In this document: positions 10,897 to 21,465 of the stretch, one piece after another
Layout: the number at the start of each line of letters is the position of its first letter
How positions within the stretch are numbered: the stretch's first letter is position 1
Assembly (NCBI GenBank): GCA_902806565.1
Contig: CADCXA010000015.1
Span: 781,806 to 845,805 of the forward strand
Direction of reading: 5' to 3'
DNA: 64,000 nt
DNA from: Hypoxylon rubiginosum
Lineage: Eukaryota; Ascomycota; Sordariomycetes; Xylariales; Hypoxylaceae
Notes under the pieces: generated by a model
Database searches by the model: none
What the model saw: the letters and a program-made list of their open reading frames with translations, nothing else
What the model was told of the DNA's origin: nothing
Program-made: the position numbers and the translations under genes

Positions 10897-12594
10897 GATG
10901 TAATTTTATAGATATTAACTATCCAAAGTACTAGGTGTGGTGTGTGCAGTAAGTTCAAGAGTGTTGGGGACTAGATGATCAGAGTGTGTTCTAACAATGC
11001 CACCAGGATGAAGGCGCTGCCGGCTTTATGTACGAGAACGTGCAGCGAAGCCAGTGACAGACAGTAACAGTGGACGTGGACTAGTCTGGCTGCCCTATCT
11101 CGTAGTGGCCGCAAGCACGTCCATGAATGGTCATTCTTATCGCATACTAGAACAGCATCCACCTCAGAATCATCAGATTCTTATGCAGCTTGATGCTGTT
11201 CAACGCCGATTTTGTCTAGACCATATATGCAATGACGTCGAAAATGCCGATACCGCCACATTCGAAAGAAATAAGGCAGCTCGTACTATACGAGCCGTGA
11301 TATCAGTGTAGCAACTCCTCTCAATAGAACCGGACGATGTCGATGTCAGGTAACTGTTGGGAATTAACCCCGAGTCGCCCCCATTCCCTATTCGTAGCAC
11401 AAAACTCAGGGTCCAGCATGCGTTCTCCTTCTGCCCACCTTAGCTGACATCATTTAGCCAACCGGGAGCCCATCCCGCTTGTCTCTTCTACATATGATGT
11501 GCGTATGCGAGTTTGTCTAGACTTCACTCCGATGCAACCTCGTCAAGACATACACCACCTTAGAAGCCCCCGTTGACCCCCTCGTTCCCCCTACACGAGC
11601 AATAGAATACCCCAACTAGGCAAATCGGGGTCTAGCGGACGGGCTTTGGGTGGGGGTCAAGCGTCACCGTTCGTGGATTCGACTCCTATCTTGAAGAAAG
11701 GGGGTCCACACAGATAACACATCCACGGATCGGAAAGAGGCGACTCGGCGAATCGAACTACAATTTACTGTATCGGGTCTGCCGATACGGCTGTGGGAAT
11801 AGGCCGACGTGGAAACTATGGGATGCTATAAGATCCGGTAGCGGCAGATAGGTGCGATATAGGCGAAGTCTATGGTGCGAGGCAGGTAGGACGCTCGCTG
11901 TCTTTACAATTTCCATAATCCAACCGTGGGCGTGGAATGAGAAGTCCATAACCGATAATTCATTTCTCCTAAATACTCGATGGTGCTGACCGGGTCTTGA
12001 TTATTTCATAATATCTCGCTCCGAATATTTATCATCTCTGTGTTGTCCCCTTCTCCTAAATTTCATCTAGAAGCGGGAGATACCATCTTCGTTACCCCCT
12101 CGTGGTGGCTATCATGTTATAAGAACCAATTCGAACATAAGTAATCATGCTCAATTTATTCCCTCGCCTCTCTAGAGCGTGATGCCTCCTCATCGTCACC
12201 TTCGTACGGATAAGAGTGGTTCACCTAGTTGAAGGGCTTGTAAATGACGAAACTATCACGAATGCGCAGCGACGAGTTTATGCGCCAAGAGTGAGTCTTG
12301 AAGACCTCGCGAGCCATCCCGTTCTGCTCTTCTCAGCTGGCGATGCGGATAGCTCGACAACTACCTGATATACTCTAGATGGCCCTTGGGTGAAATATGT
12401 AATAAAAAAATAAAAAAATTAAAAAATTTCTCGGGATCTTTTCATTTCGTGTGGTAAGGAAGCATACCCCCGCTTGAGGATCCTGAACATGTATTGCTAG
12501 TATAATCTATCCTCTTCAACAGATCTCAGCCACGGCTTGCTTCATACCACCAAGACTGCTCAATAACCGACAAGTGAGTCGATTTCATTTGATT

Positions 12595-12628
<34 letters not shown>

Positions 12629-13560
12629 ACGTACCTCTCTACCTAAAGGTATATATTGAACTGGGAATGGCCGATGAGCTTACGTTAGTTAGATAACTCG
12701 TAGTCTTGGTATATAGGGCGGGGCCTAAATGAACATTGAGGTTTAGTTAGGAGGTAGGTAACAAGTCAAAAGCCAAATTTGCAATAAGATCGTTTAGGAT
12801 TAGAATAAATTTGGCATATTACAGAATCAGTCTCCTCTTTGCTTTGGGTATGAATGATCCATCAAAGCTACCTTATACCTCTCCCGACCAGTGCAGTAGG
12901 ATGAGAGAGATGGACACTGTTATTGAGTCTGATCTAGTCTGATCTAGTACATAGTTTTAGACGGCAGTGTTCTAATTCCTTTACAGGTATCCAGGTAGAT
13001 TTGGTCAATCTATGAAGTTACCTAGTAATACACACCGTTACTCGGTTAGACATAAACCATAACAAAGCTCTTACCATTGATACTATTTTTTATTTATTTT
13101 TTTCATTTATCCAAAACGAATGGTACAGTTATTTTTAACACATTACAGCTCGAGTCCCGGCGATTGAAACCAATACAGAATTCCCTGCATGAATGAATAT
13201 CAGGCATCGTAATATGGCCTTTGCCCGGAGTTTACGGAGGGTTCTTGTGTCGGGGTCGAATGTGTCAATGAATAATTACTAGAATAGGAAGGTTTGCCAA
13301 GACCTTGATATGGTTATATACGTAATATTATATTATTAAGAGGATTTGGGTACCTTGGCGTCTGGTAGCCTGGGCAGCTTAAATTAGGTAGCCTAACCTT
13401 GTATAATTAAATAAAAGGGTTGCTAAGACTTGAATATAGCCTTATAGATTATATGATAATATTGGAATATTAGAATATTAGGATCCTGGTATTGATGGAT
13501 TAGGTAAGGCAACTTGGCCTGGCACCTAACCCTTAACCTAGCACCTGGTAATTAAGGCCT
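10897..13560. other. Gene desert, part 1
   Basis: About 2.7 kb with no open frame carrying recognisable content. The first part is mixed-composition promoter-like DNA; from about 12.4 kb AT content rises, with an A/T-rich patch at 12,399-12,430 and a long TA run at 12,597-12,626. The 13.28-13.55 kb stretch seems to hold a diverged internal duplication: the text starting near 13,289 (GGTTTGCCAAGACCTTG) resembles that near 13,419 (GGGTTGCTAAGACTTGA). It is probably old repeat DNA. Confidence 0.4.
12597..12626. repeat. (AT)n microsatellite
   Basis: Uninterrupted alternating AT for about 30 bases. Confidence 0.95.
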
Positions 13561-13569
13561 TTTGGGTGA

Positions 13570-13660
13570 GCGCGCAGGAGGCGGAGGGCGGATTTTTTGC
13601 GACGGAGGCGAGCGAAGCGAGCCGAGGAGCAAAAAATTCGTCCTCCGCCGACGCGCGCGA
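13570..13660. repeat. GC-rich inverted repeat, possible stem-loop element
   Basis: An isolated GC-rich patch inside AT-rich DNA. The left arm around 13,570-13,600 (GCGGAGGGCGGATTTTTTGC) is nearly the reverse complement of the right arm around 13,629-13,660 (GCAAAAAATTCGTCCTCCGC). Only a few positions differ, and all are G/A differences on one strand. The interior, AGGCGAGCGAAGCGAGCCG, is itself close to palindromic. Whether it is a small mobile element, an RNA structure or a relic is not known. Confidence 0.6.
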
Positions 13661-13688
13661 GCTTGCGAATAGGGGCATTTAGGTATAA

Positions 13689-13708
13689 GGGTGAGGGTGA
13701 GGGTGAGG
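13689..13708 (+). repeat. (GTGAGG)n short tandem repeat
   Basis: Three consecutive GTGAGG/GGGTGA units directly after the GC-rich hairpin. Confidence 0.8.
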
Positions 13709-13831
13709 CTTCCGGAAACTCCGGGCTACTGTGCCGCCCAGGGGGTGGCCTTGCAATATTATATGTAAACAAATAAACACATACACTTGAAATAATTCGT
13801 TACGTCACTATCTACATATACATAAGGTACG

Positions 13832-13887
13832 ACTAGCTGCGTGACCCGTCCTTCGGCCGGGGAAAGGGGGGGGGGGGCTTCCTTTAC
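13832..13887 (+). repeat. Dispersed repeat with poly-G tract (copy 1)
   Basis: A 34-base block starting ACTAGCTGCGTGACCCGTCC and ending GGCCGGGGAAA is followed by 12 G and then CTTCCTTTAC. The same block recurs perfectly at 41,688-41,721, followed there by 24 G and CTTCTTTTAC. Flanks differ. It is probably the end of, or a fragment from, a repeated element. Confidence 0.75.
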
Positions 13888-14585
13888 GCCACAGATGAGT
13901 CTGAGCTTCAAAGGCTCTGATTGGCTAGCCACACCTCAGCGCACGTCCTTTGAATTCTTTGTAGAATCAATTGATCTATTCCACCACCGCTTAAAAACAG
14001 TGATAACTGGTATAGCTGGATAGAGCTCGTTTTGCGTGACCTTTTGATACCATTTGCATCTTTATAGACCTTGTTGCGATAGAATCGCAAAGGAAAAGGT
14101 CGAAAAGTGCGGGGCGATTCTAAGTATCTGATTGGCCGGTGGAATTGTGGCAGTACTAATGAAATAAAGAGAAGTTGATGAGATGATGCTGATGCCGGCG
14201 CTAATGCAAGAGCTTGTTTACCAGGTACGGGTGGTGCGGGCAGCGGGCAGCGGGCAGCGGGAGAAGCATGCGGGGTAACAGGTACTTGGTAAGGCAAGAG
14301 CACATAATGTGGCAAGCTCGTTGACGAGCAACGCCTGACGCTTTCAGCTGACCTTCCATTGTTTACTTATGACCCCTATGACCCCTATGACTCGAGGGAG
14401 GTATTGCAACTAATAGAGTATTCCCCCGCAGGATAAAAGTCCCTTGTTCCATGACAAGCTAGCTTGGATTTACTTTCCTACTCTCCATCGTTTTGAGCTC
14501 TGACGTCGACTTGTCAACCAAACTAAGAACTCCAAGAAAACAACACATACACGAAGCACGAGAAAGCCGAGCAACTAAATACAAC
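13888..14585. other. Intergenic upstream of the RPEL gene
   Basis: No recognisable gene. A 135-codon minus-strand frame (13,908-14,315) is low-complexity and unsupported. GGGCAGC triplicates occur at about 14,238-14,260 and GACCCCTAT duplicates at about 14,370-14,390. Confidence 0.45.
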
Positions 14586-15107
14586 ATGGCTGATCAGAAT
14601 AAGCCGCGATCCCCCGTCGACGAGACTCCCATCTCTCCTATTCGCCCAGACAACGAGAGGAGGAACTCGCTTGAGCAGCACTTGCAACATCGTCCAGAAC
14701 GCTCCGAGCTGGTTGAAAGTACTGTCGCATTTTCCCTTAAGCTTCTCCACGCCGCAGAAGACTATAAGGAATCGCTAATCTAATACCATTTCCTACAGAG
14801 AATATCTTGCTTGCTTCGACCGCTGCTCCTAGCCTACAAGAAAAACAGAAAGAAGTAAGTAAATTCTCTCTCACAGCCTTTAGAAACCGGATGGGAAAGG
14901 GACACAGACATGAATTAACCTCAATACTTGAATATGTAGTTGGAGAAGCACATGCGGGCCGATTCGCTCAACGACAAGATCTCTCACCGACCCCCTCCAG
15001 AGAAGCTCATCCAGGAGGGCGTGCTTCACGAAGACCCTCGATCACCCGAGGAAAAGTACGAAGAAGCGATCGAGGACGAGTATGCCAAACGCGAGGGTGG
15101 CGCTTGA
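14586..15107 (+). CDS. RPEL-repeat protein
   Basis: Exons 14,586-14,718, 14,799-14,854 and 14,940-15,107 give 118 residues with GT-AG junctions. Two RPEL-like motifs are visible: SLEQHLQHRPERSELVEKN (about residues 28-46) and DSLNDKISHRPPPEKLIQEG near residues 69-88, joined by LQEKQKELEKHM. RPEL motifs bind monomeric actin in animal MRTF/Phactr proteins. Fungal proteins of this small, highly charged type are common but mostly uncharacterised, so an actin link is only inferred. The C-terminus is acidic. The start ATG in CAACATGGCTGAT has a good context; open sequence continues upstream only from a non-ATG codon. Confidence 0.8.
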
Positions 15108-16198
15108 ATAGGGTTCAGTATGAATTCATCGAGTCTGGTACAGTAGTGGTAGTGGGAGTGGCAGAGCAGTCAGCGGGGTGGTATGATGATCTCGTGGTTC
15201 TGGCTGGGTACGAATACAAGCGGCCGGCACGGGCGAATGACTTCATTTATGTATGTAAACATTATAACAATACGTCTTCTAAGATGGGAGAATGATGAGC
15301 ATCTAATCTAGTATTCTATACTACCAATACGGTTGCCATAACATGTGTACGTTCGGGATCGACGATTACGTCCAGACTTGGCATTTGACGACAGTATAAA
15401 ATACAGTGCCGTACTCCTTTCGCACTACATTGTAGCACGACTCTCACATCCGTCGACCTTGCAGGGGTCTCTCACATCATTTTTGAGGTCACTGATGGAC
15501 CCCGTAGACTCGACTTGCTTGGGTTTCATTGTAGTATAGTATACAGGATAGGTAGTCCAAGACTTATAAACTAACAGGTTATCACGACGTATCTCCACGG
15601 GAGCTACCTATGATGATATCTTCTAGACTAGAACCGGTATTAACTCCTCTCACGTGTCCGGTACTTGCGCGGCAACGTCGTAGTGTATAGGGATGCAGTG
15701 GATCAAGATCCAGGACAGATCCTCCCCCACACTACCCCGACTTCTTGGAGCCGCTGCTATTCCACCACTGAGAGAGAGCGTTGCGGTCCGAGTCGGTGAA
15801 TTGACGTTGTACTCGGTCCTGAAGTGACCGAAATGCCATGCCGTAGTCATACCCATAGTTGGAGTAGATGCCTTGATACCCTGCCTTGCACACGGAGCTC
15901 TATTTCATTACGAGCCTGTGCCCGGGTCTCTGGTAACTGGCTCGAGATGCTATAGGGCCGCATATCGATCAATGCTGGGTTGACTTGGGCGACCATCCAC
16001 TTCGATACTCCACCGGATGCAGCACCAGATGGCTCTCGTTTCGGTACTTCTCTGCATACTCTGATCACCTCCAACCTCATCCAAACATGAGTCACTTTTC
16101 TATAAGGGCTTGGGGTTATCCCCTCGAAGCTTTGACTTTGCTATATCGGTCTTTAAGCGCGTCTCGATGTTCCGTGTCTCTCGGTAGTTCTCGTCGAC
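15108..16198. other. Intergenic, with a weak minus-strand coding-like stretch
   Basis: No confident gene. On the minus strand between about 15,916 and 15,741 one frame reads smoothly (SSVCKAGYQGIYSN, then YGYDYGMAFRSLQDRVQRQF) to a stop after WWNSSGSKKSG. It opens just after an AG that could be a splice acceptor; a different frame is open just upstream (15,847-16,095). It could be the 3' exon of a small gene, a decayed fragment, or chance. No family was recognised. Confidence 0.3.
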
Positions 16199-19038
16199 AT
16201 GGTGTTCCCGAAGCTGGTTATCCAGACTGGCATCTTTGCCTACGCAGTCTCCTCAGTTACAGCCGTCGATATCTCCGTAAGCTCTACGGGTGGCAACGCT
16301 ACAAACGGTCATCAGTATGGCTTCTTGCATGAGGTATGCTACCCGTCCGAATAATGGAGGAGCATCTAATAATCCTACAAACAGGACATCAACAATTCAG
16401 GCGATGGCGGCCTCTATGCCGAATTAATTCGGAACCGTGCCTTTCAGATAAGCGAGGGCTTTCCGGCCACTTTGGACGCGTGGCATCCAATTAATGGTGT
16501 CGAGTTATCGCTCAAGAACCTCAGCATCCCACTGTCCGATGTTTTGGTGACCTCAATGAATGTGGCTGCCTCTCCAGAGCAGGGTGAGGTCGGCTTCTTC
16601 AACGATGGATACTGGGGTATGGACGTCAAGGCTAGTAGAAAATACAGCGGATCATTCTGGGTCAAAGGAGCCTATTCTGGTCAATTCACTGCCTCACTAC
16701 AATCAAACGTTAGCGGCGAGACGTTTGGGACCGCAAATATCACATCTCAGTCGACTGCTGGCGAGTGGACCGAGCACGAGTTCGAGTTGACACCTTCGAA
16801 AGACGCCCCGAATTCTAATAATAGCTTCGTACTGACATTTGATGCTTCGGTGAGTCGAGCGTAATACTCGCCCGAGCGCATACACATACAATCTAACAGT
16901 GGCGTCTTCTATAGGGCGTAAGTGGAGGGTCTCTCGACTTTAACCTAATCAGCTTGTTCCCCCCAACGTTCAGGGGTCGGAAGAACGGGATGCGTACCGA
17001 CATTGCTGAAGCGTTGGAGCAATTCCACCCTGTAAGCCGCCTCTCCGAAGGTGTGAGACTTGGTTATGTTATCAACTGCTAACACTAGTGCTTAAGACCC
17101 TCTTCCGCATTCCAGGGGGCAATAGTAAGTGATATTGTATTTTCTCTGGTAATTCCCTAGACCTAAGGCTCTTTTGTTACTACCTAGGCGTTTTACCAGC
17201 GCCGGGCCATCTTACGATGGGGTATTCGATTGATTATGCCGTATGGTTTACCGACCGCTCATTGCTTACACAAATTCACTGTAGTGCTCGAGGGATTGAC
17301 GAATAGGTCGTGGTGGGACTGGAAAAACACACTTGGTCCTCTTAAGAATCGACCGGGCTTCACGGGGGCGTGGGGATATCAGCAAACCAACGGCCTAGGT
17401 TTGGTGGAATACCTCGAGTTCGCAGAGGACATTGGTATGGAAATCGGTGAGTTTGAATTTGTGCGGTTCCAGTGTCTTCTTAATCTTACTCGAATGTAGT
17501 CCTGGGCGTCTACGACGGTCTTTCTCTCAACGGAGACATAACACCGGAAAGTCAGTTGCAGTACTACATCGACGACGCGCTGGACGAAATCGAGTTCATC
17601 CGGGGGCCAGCGGACTCGAAATGGGGCTCAGTCCGTGCCGAGCTCGGCCATCCGGACCCGTGGAAGCTCCAGTACGTCGAGGTCGGCAACGAGGACTGGC
17701 TTTCTGGAGGGTGGGAGACATTCAAAGAATACCGATTCCCGAATTTTCTCTCGGCGCTCAACGAAGCATATCCCGATATTCAAGTTATCTCCTCGGGATC
17801 ATATTACGATGGTTATGACATCCCCCAGCCTGCCGGTGGTGATTATCACGTGTACGCCGAGCCAGATACGCTCGTTGCGGAATTCAACAAGTTCGACAAC
17901 ATAACGACGCCACATATTATTGGCGAGATGGCTGCCATTCATCCGGATGGCTGCCATTCATCCGAATGGCGGCAGCGGCTGGGATGGCCCGCAGCAGCCT
18001 TTCCCCTGGTAAGTGTACCCAGCAATTTCAAGCTTTGATAGGTAACGGACACACTTCAAGAGCTGGAAGATCATTACGTGATAGCAACCGGCATGAGATA
18101 CACAAACGGGCCTTGGAGCTTACGCTGACTTGAAACTTATTGTAGGTGGGGAGGTACTATTGGCGAAGCGGTTTCCCTCATCGGATACGAGCGCAACCAG
18201 GATAGAATCATCGGGGCAGCATATGTAAGCTCTTGAACTTTGCCATAAATCCCCAAAGCCTCTCGCCGAAAGCGCTGATAGGGTTGACTAACACACAACA
18301 GGCGCCCATCATTCGAAATAGTATGTGGAAAATCCGGCTTACCTCTCGTTCCCTTTTCTTTCCATCGAGGGAGATTTCACCGTGTGGCTCCCCCTTGGGA
18401 GCCACACAATGAAATAATCGGGCTTGTCGTCCTGTTTCACCCGAACTCTCTAAGCAGTAATGACTAACAGTAGACGCCGCAGTGAACCGCTGGCAGTGGG
18501 CAATAACCATGATACAGTTCACCGCTGATACGGTTACGAGGTCAACTTCGTGGTACATGTGGGAGGTGAGTTGACCACTTCATCCCCGAGGCTATCGCTT
18601 GGGTATGTCGTTCGGGGACGTGCTAATACTGATAACTAGCTTATGGCCGCGCATACCATGACGGAAACTCTGCCGGCGACCTCGCAGTTTGATCCGCTTT
18701 ACTATGTGGCTGGCAGGAATAACCAGACCGGTGGACACATCTTCAAGGCAGCTGTCTACAACTCAACAGATGGTGTCGACGTCCCTGTCAAGCTAGCATT
18801 CGAAGGCGTCGCACCGGGTACATCTGGGGAATTGACTATTCTAACGGGGCCAGAAGACCCGTACGGCAGCAATGACCCTTACACCGGCGTCAATGTGGTG
18901 AAGACCAGCAAAACAACAATACGATCTGATAAGAGCGGTAACTTCCAGTTCAACTTGCCCGACCTGAGCGTTGCAATATTGGATACAAGCCCTGCGACAA
19001 CCCGCCGCTGGAACAGAACGACTAGGCGAAAGACATGA
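16199..19038 (+). pseudogene. GH51 alpha-L-arabinofuranosidase, frameshifted by a 19-base tandem duplication
   Basis: Ten exons by eye: 16,199-16,333; 16,385-16,849; 16,915-17,031; 17,097-17,124; 17,285-17,446; 17,500-18,008; 18,146-18,224; 18,302-18,320; 18,483-18,565; 18,640-19,038. A signal peptide (FPKLVIQTGIFAYAVSSVTA) starts the protein. GH51 marks: INNSGDGGLYAELIRNRAFQ, TLFRIPGGNMLEG, VEVGNEDW (acid/base Glu367) and IIGEMAAIHP (probable nucleophile Glu445). The C-terminal domain (VVKTSKTTI to LPDLSVAIL) is also recognisable. GATGGCTGCCATTCATCCG stands twice in a row at 17,927-17,945 and 17,946-17,964. This shifts the frame after about residue 451 and gives a stop about 40 codons later. 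Discounting one copy, all exons fit a frame of 658 codons, the normal size. Known function of the intact enzyme: secreted removal of arabinose from arabinoxylan and arabinan. A recent lesion or an assembly error are the options. Confidence 0.85.
17927..17964 (+). repeat. 19-base perfect tandem duplication inside the GH51 gene
   Basis: Two identical adjacent copies of GATGGCTGCCATTCATCCG. The length is not a multiple of three. The residues after the second copy, read in the frame that omits one copy, restore the family pattern NGGSGWDGPQQPFPW. Confidence 0.97.
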
Positions 19039-19767
19039 TATGATATAGAGTAAGACTGAGTTTTATGAGATCTCCTGCTCATTGGCTATGCATGGGTGGC
19101 ATGTAACAAGCTTCCTACTCAAATTGCTCTTTCAATTATAGTCACTTTCGTAGGCTCTTCAACGAACATTGAGCGTGTAGGTATAATTACGAAACGAGTC
19201 TCATGTACCCAGATTACAAGCCAAACGCGCATCCACATCCACATAGGTACCTAGGTAGACTAGAATGTGCTGGCTGAAACATATAAAAACTGAGTAGTTG
19301 GCAGGAGACATGTATTTTGTTCAATAGCACCGATGCCCCTATGAGAATTGCGGCTATACGTGTATCGAATGATGGGGTGGGCGCTTCCTATAAATGCTCA
19401 CGCCCTATAGGCTAGCAGCAAACGGGAGTGCTGATCAATGCAATTCTACGTGTTCTCTTCGACAGCAGCGTAGACCCAGATACGAATGACGAATGCAGAC
19501 GGATATGAATACAGAGGCCATTGGAAGCTGCCTTGCTGAGTTGTCTTTCGCTAGTAATATGATACAATGCGACTGGACATAAACACTTTAGCTGAGGCTG
19601 CGAAATCCCGGGAAACTCGGGCAAAAGCCTAGGATGAACAACCGGCGATACCGAATGGTTCTCTACACTGTATAGGTATCCGACTCACCTTGGATGTACT
19701 TCAAAAGGGTTTCGATACAGCTCAAACCTGGAACGGATGCCCGAAATTCCTATTCCCGGGGGAGAAT
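19039..19767. other. Intergenic
   Basis: No gene recognised. A TAGGTACCTAGGTAG string is at 19,244-19,258. An open frame on the plus strand from 19,690 runs into the next gene but starts with a non-ATG codon, so the next gene is called from 19,768. Confidence 0.45.
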
Positions 19768-20998
19768 ATGGCGTACCAGATAGCGGATAGGCGGCGTGTC
19801 TACCTCGCCTGCCGAGCCATCTTCGCCGGCGACAAAGCCCACCTGCGGCGACCGAAGAAAGTGCGAGAAGAAATCGAGAAGCGACCGTCCGCACTGGGAT
19901 CACTAAACCGCGACTTGGGGATAGAAAAGGTGGTGGAAATTCTTCGCGACCTTTTAGAACGCCGCGTATTCGAGTCAGAGCTCAAAGCTAAGGTCGAGTT
20001 CCCCGAGCTATTCGTTTCGTCGCCTAGACAAGAGGCAAAACGCGAAGAATCGGAGATTGGAGCGGCGAAATCAACAGCCGAAGCACTCGAAGAGATTGCT
20101 AGTGCGGAACACGCCGATGCTGAGAGCGACGAGGGGTTTGGGGGTGCCCACCAATACGGAGAGGATGTCAAGGTGGAAACTGGTAAGGTGGCCCTCAACA
20201 AGAAAAGGGCGAGATAAGTACCGTACGCGTTACTAAGACATAGTTCCAGATGTCGAACAAGCGGCTCCGCAACACACAATAGTCCTGCCTTCACTATATC
20301 CCACCTATGTACCTTACAAGGCCCAACATGCCATTCTCACCCAGGCCCAACGGATGCTAGAGGAAAGCTGCTTTGAGTTTGTCCAGAAATGGGCTCCAGT
20401 AGCGCTCGAGGAACAGGGACTGGACTGCGCTAGTTCAGTCGAGCTGACGAAATGGACACGGCTGGTAGCTAAAATAGCCGACAAGATGCCCCAGGAGGCA
20501 TTCAACCTTGGGGTAACACCGTTGACCGAGATACTCTTCGCGACGGACAAAGTTCGACACAGTGCGGTCCATAGGCTTTTAACGACTGCTCGCGGTATCC
20601 AGGATCTCGTCAGGTCAGCAGTGGCACTCACGTTAGCGCTCAACGACCATAGACGTGCGGGCGAGCTGGAGGAGATGTGCTACGAGCTTGACAGTAAGAT
20701 CAAAGCCATGGAGCTGAATAAGAACGTGTTGGAAAACTCTGCCAAAGCTGGTCTCGAGGAGATTCAACGACAGCGAGAGGAGCTAGACAGGAGGGAGACC
20801 GAGATTATTGCCAACATGATACGAGATGACCGAGAGAATAAAAGTCTCGTCGGAATCCTACTAGAGGACTCGGTGGGCAGAATCTTAGAAGGGAATACTG
20901 AGACGGAGGAGGAGGTGAAAGGAGGTCAAAACGGTAACGTCGGAAGGGATAGGAGCTTAAGTAGGGTGGCGGAGGATCCATTCAAAGTGTATTATTAG
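19768..20998 (+). CDS. Uncharacterised fungal coiled-coil protein
   Basis: Exons 19,768-20,182 and 20,244-20,998 (phase 1, intron 61 bases) give 389 residues. I do not recognise a characterised family. Visible blocks: basic RRRVYLACRAIF and PKKVREEIEKRP at the N-terminus, an acidic Ala/Glu-rich linker, IVLPSLYPTYVPYKAQHAIL, then SVELTKWTRLVAKIADKMP and DKVRHSAVHRLLTTARGIQD. From about residue 285 a coiled coil follows (ELEEMCYELDSKIKAME to EELDRRETEIIANM). Similar fungal proteins are, from memory, sometimes labelled cytochrome c1 in databases. No CxxCH haem motif or membrane segment is present, so that label would be wrong. No signal peptide. The start is the first ATG of the exon and is uncertain. 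Confidence 0.75.
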
Positions 20999-21465
20999 GA
21001 TATTATTAGGATATCTTGGGGTCTGGGGGTATAGATGGAATGAGTATAGGGAAAGTTGATTGAACGACTGGCCAGCTATGTAAGCGAATAGGAAATAGGA
21101 GTAGGAGAAATTGACTTGAATAACTACATACATATGTACATAAGGCACGTAGTTACATACACGTATGTGTCAGCTTAAGGAAACATGCAACATGCATTCT
21201 AGCAGTTCCATGTGAAGGCTGGAAGGTTGAATGACCCCGCGCTTTCTCTGCATATAACGACACGTGATCTCGCGACAAAGCATTTCGTTAAATATATAGG
21301 TACATACTATGGCGGGGAACTTTCTAAAATAGCGCGTCGTGAATTTATTGTAGCCTGGCGAGACAAAGCGAGACGCGATGATCCGAACGGCGCGAAAATG
21401 ACAAGAATGCATCATAACCCTTACTGATTTCCTATCGTTGGGAACAGTATTCAACCCATATTATC
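20999..21465. other. Intergenic, promoter of DNA polymerase kappa
   Basis: AT-rich at the left (repeated GGATATTATTAG around 20,985-21,015), no supported open frame. Confidence 0.45.

Noticed and set aside
11640..11770. tRNA-like text (GATTCGACTCC and GAATCGAACTAC strings)
   Set aside because: No matching acceptor, anticodon and T arms could be paired at proper spacing on either strand.
13908..14315. 135-codon minus-strand frame
   Set aside because: Low-complexity Pro/Ala/Ser N-terminus from the GGGCAGC repeats, no motif, no codon bias like neighbouring genes.
14493..14585. N-terminal extension of the RPEL protein
   Set aside because: The open frame upstream begins with TTG, and a well-placed ATG exists at 14,586.
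17125..17284. Exon sequence between the RIPGGN and LEGLTNRSWW parts of the GH51 gene
   Set aside because: An open frame (MGYSIDYAVWFTDRS and so on) exists there, but the family sequence continues directly from GGN to LEG, so the 160 bases are an intron.
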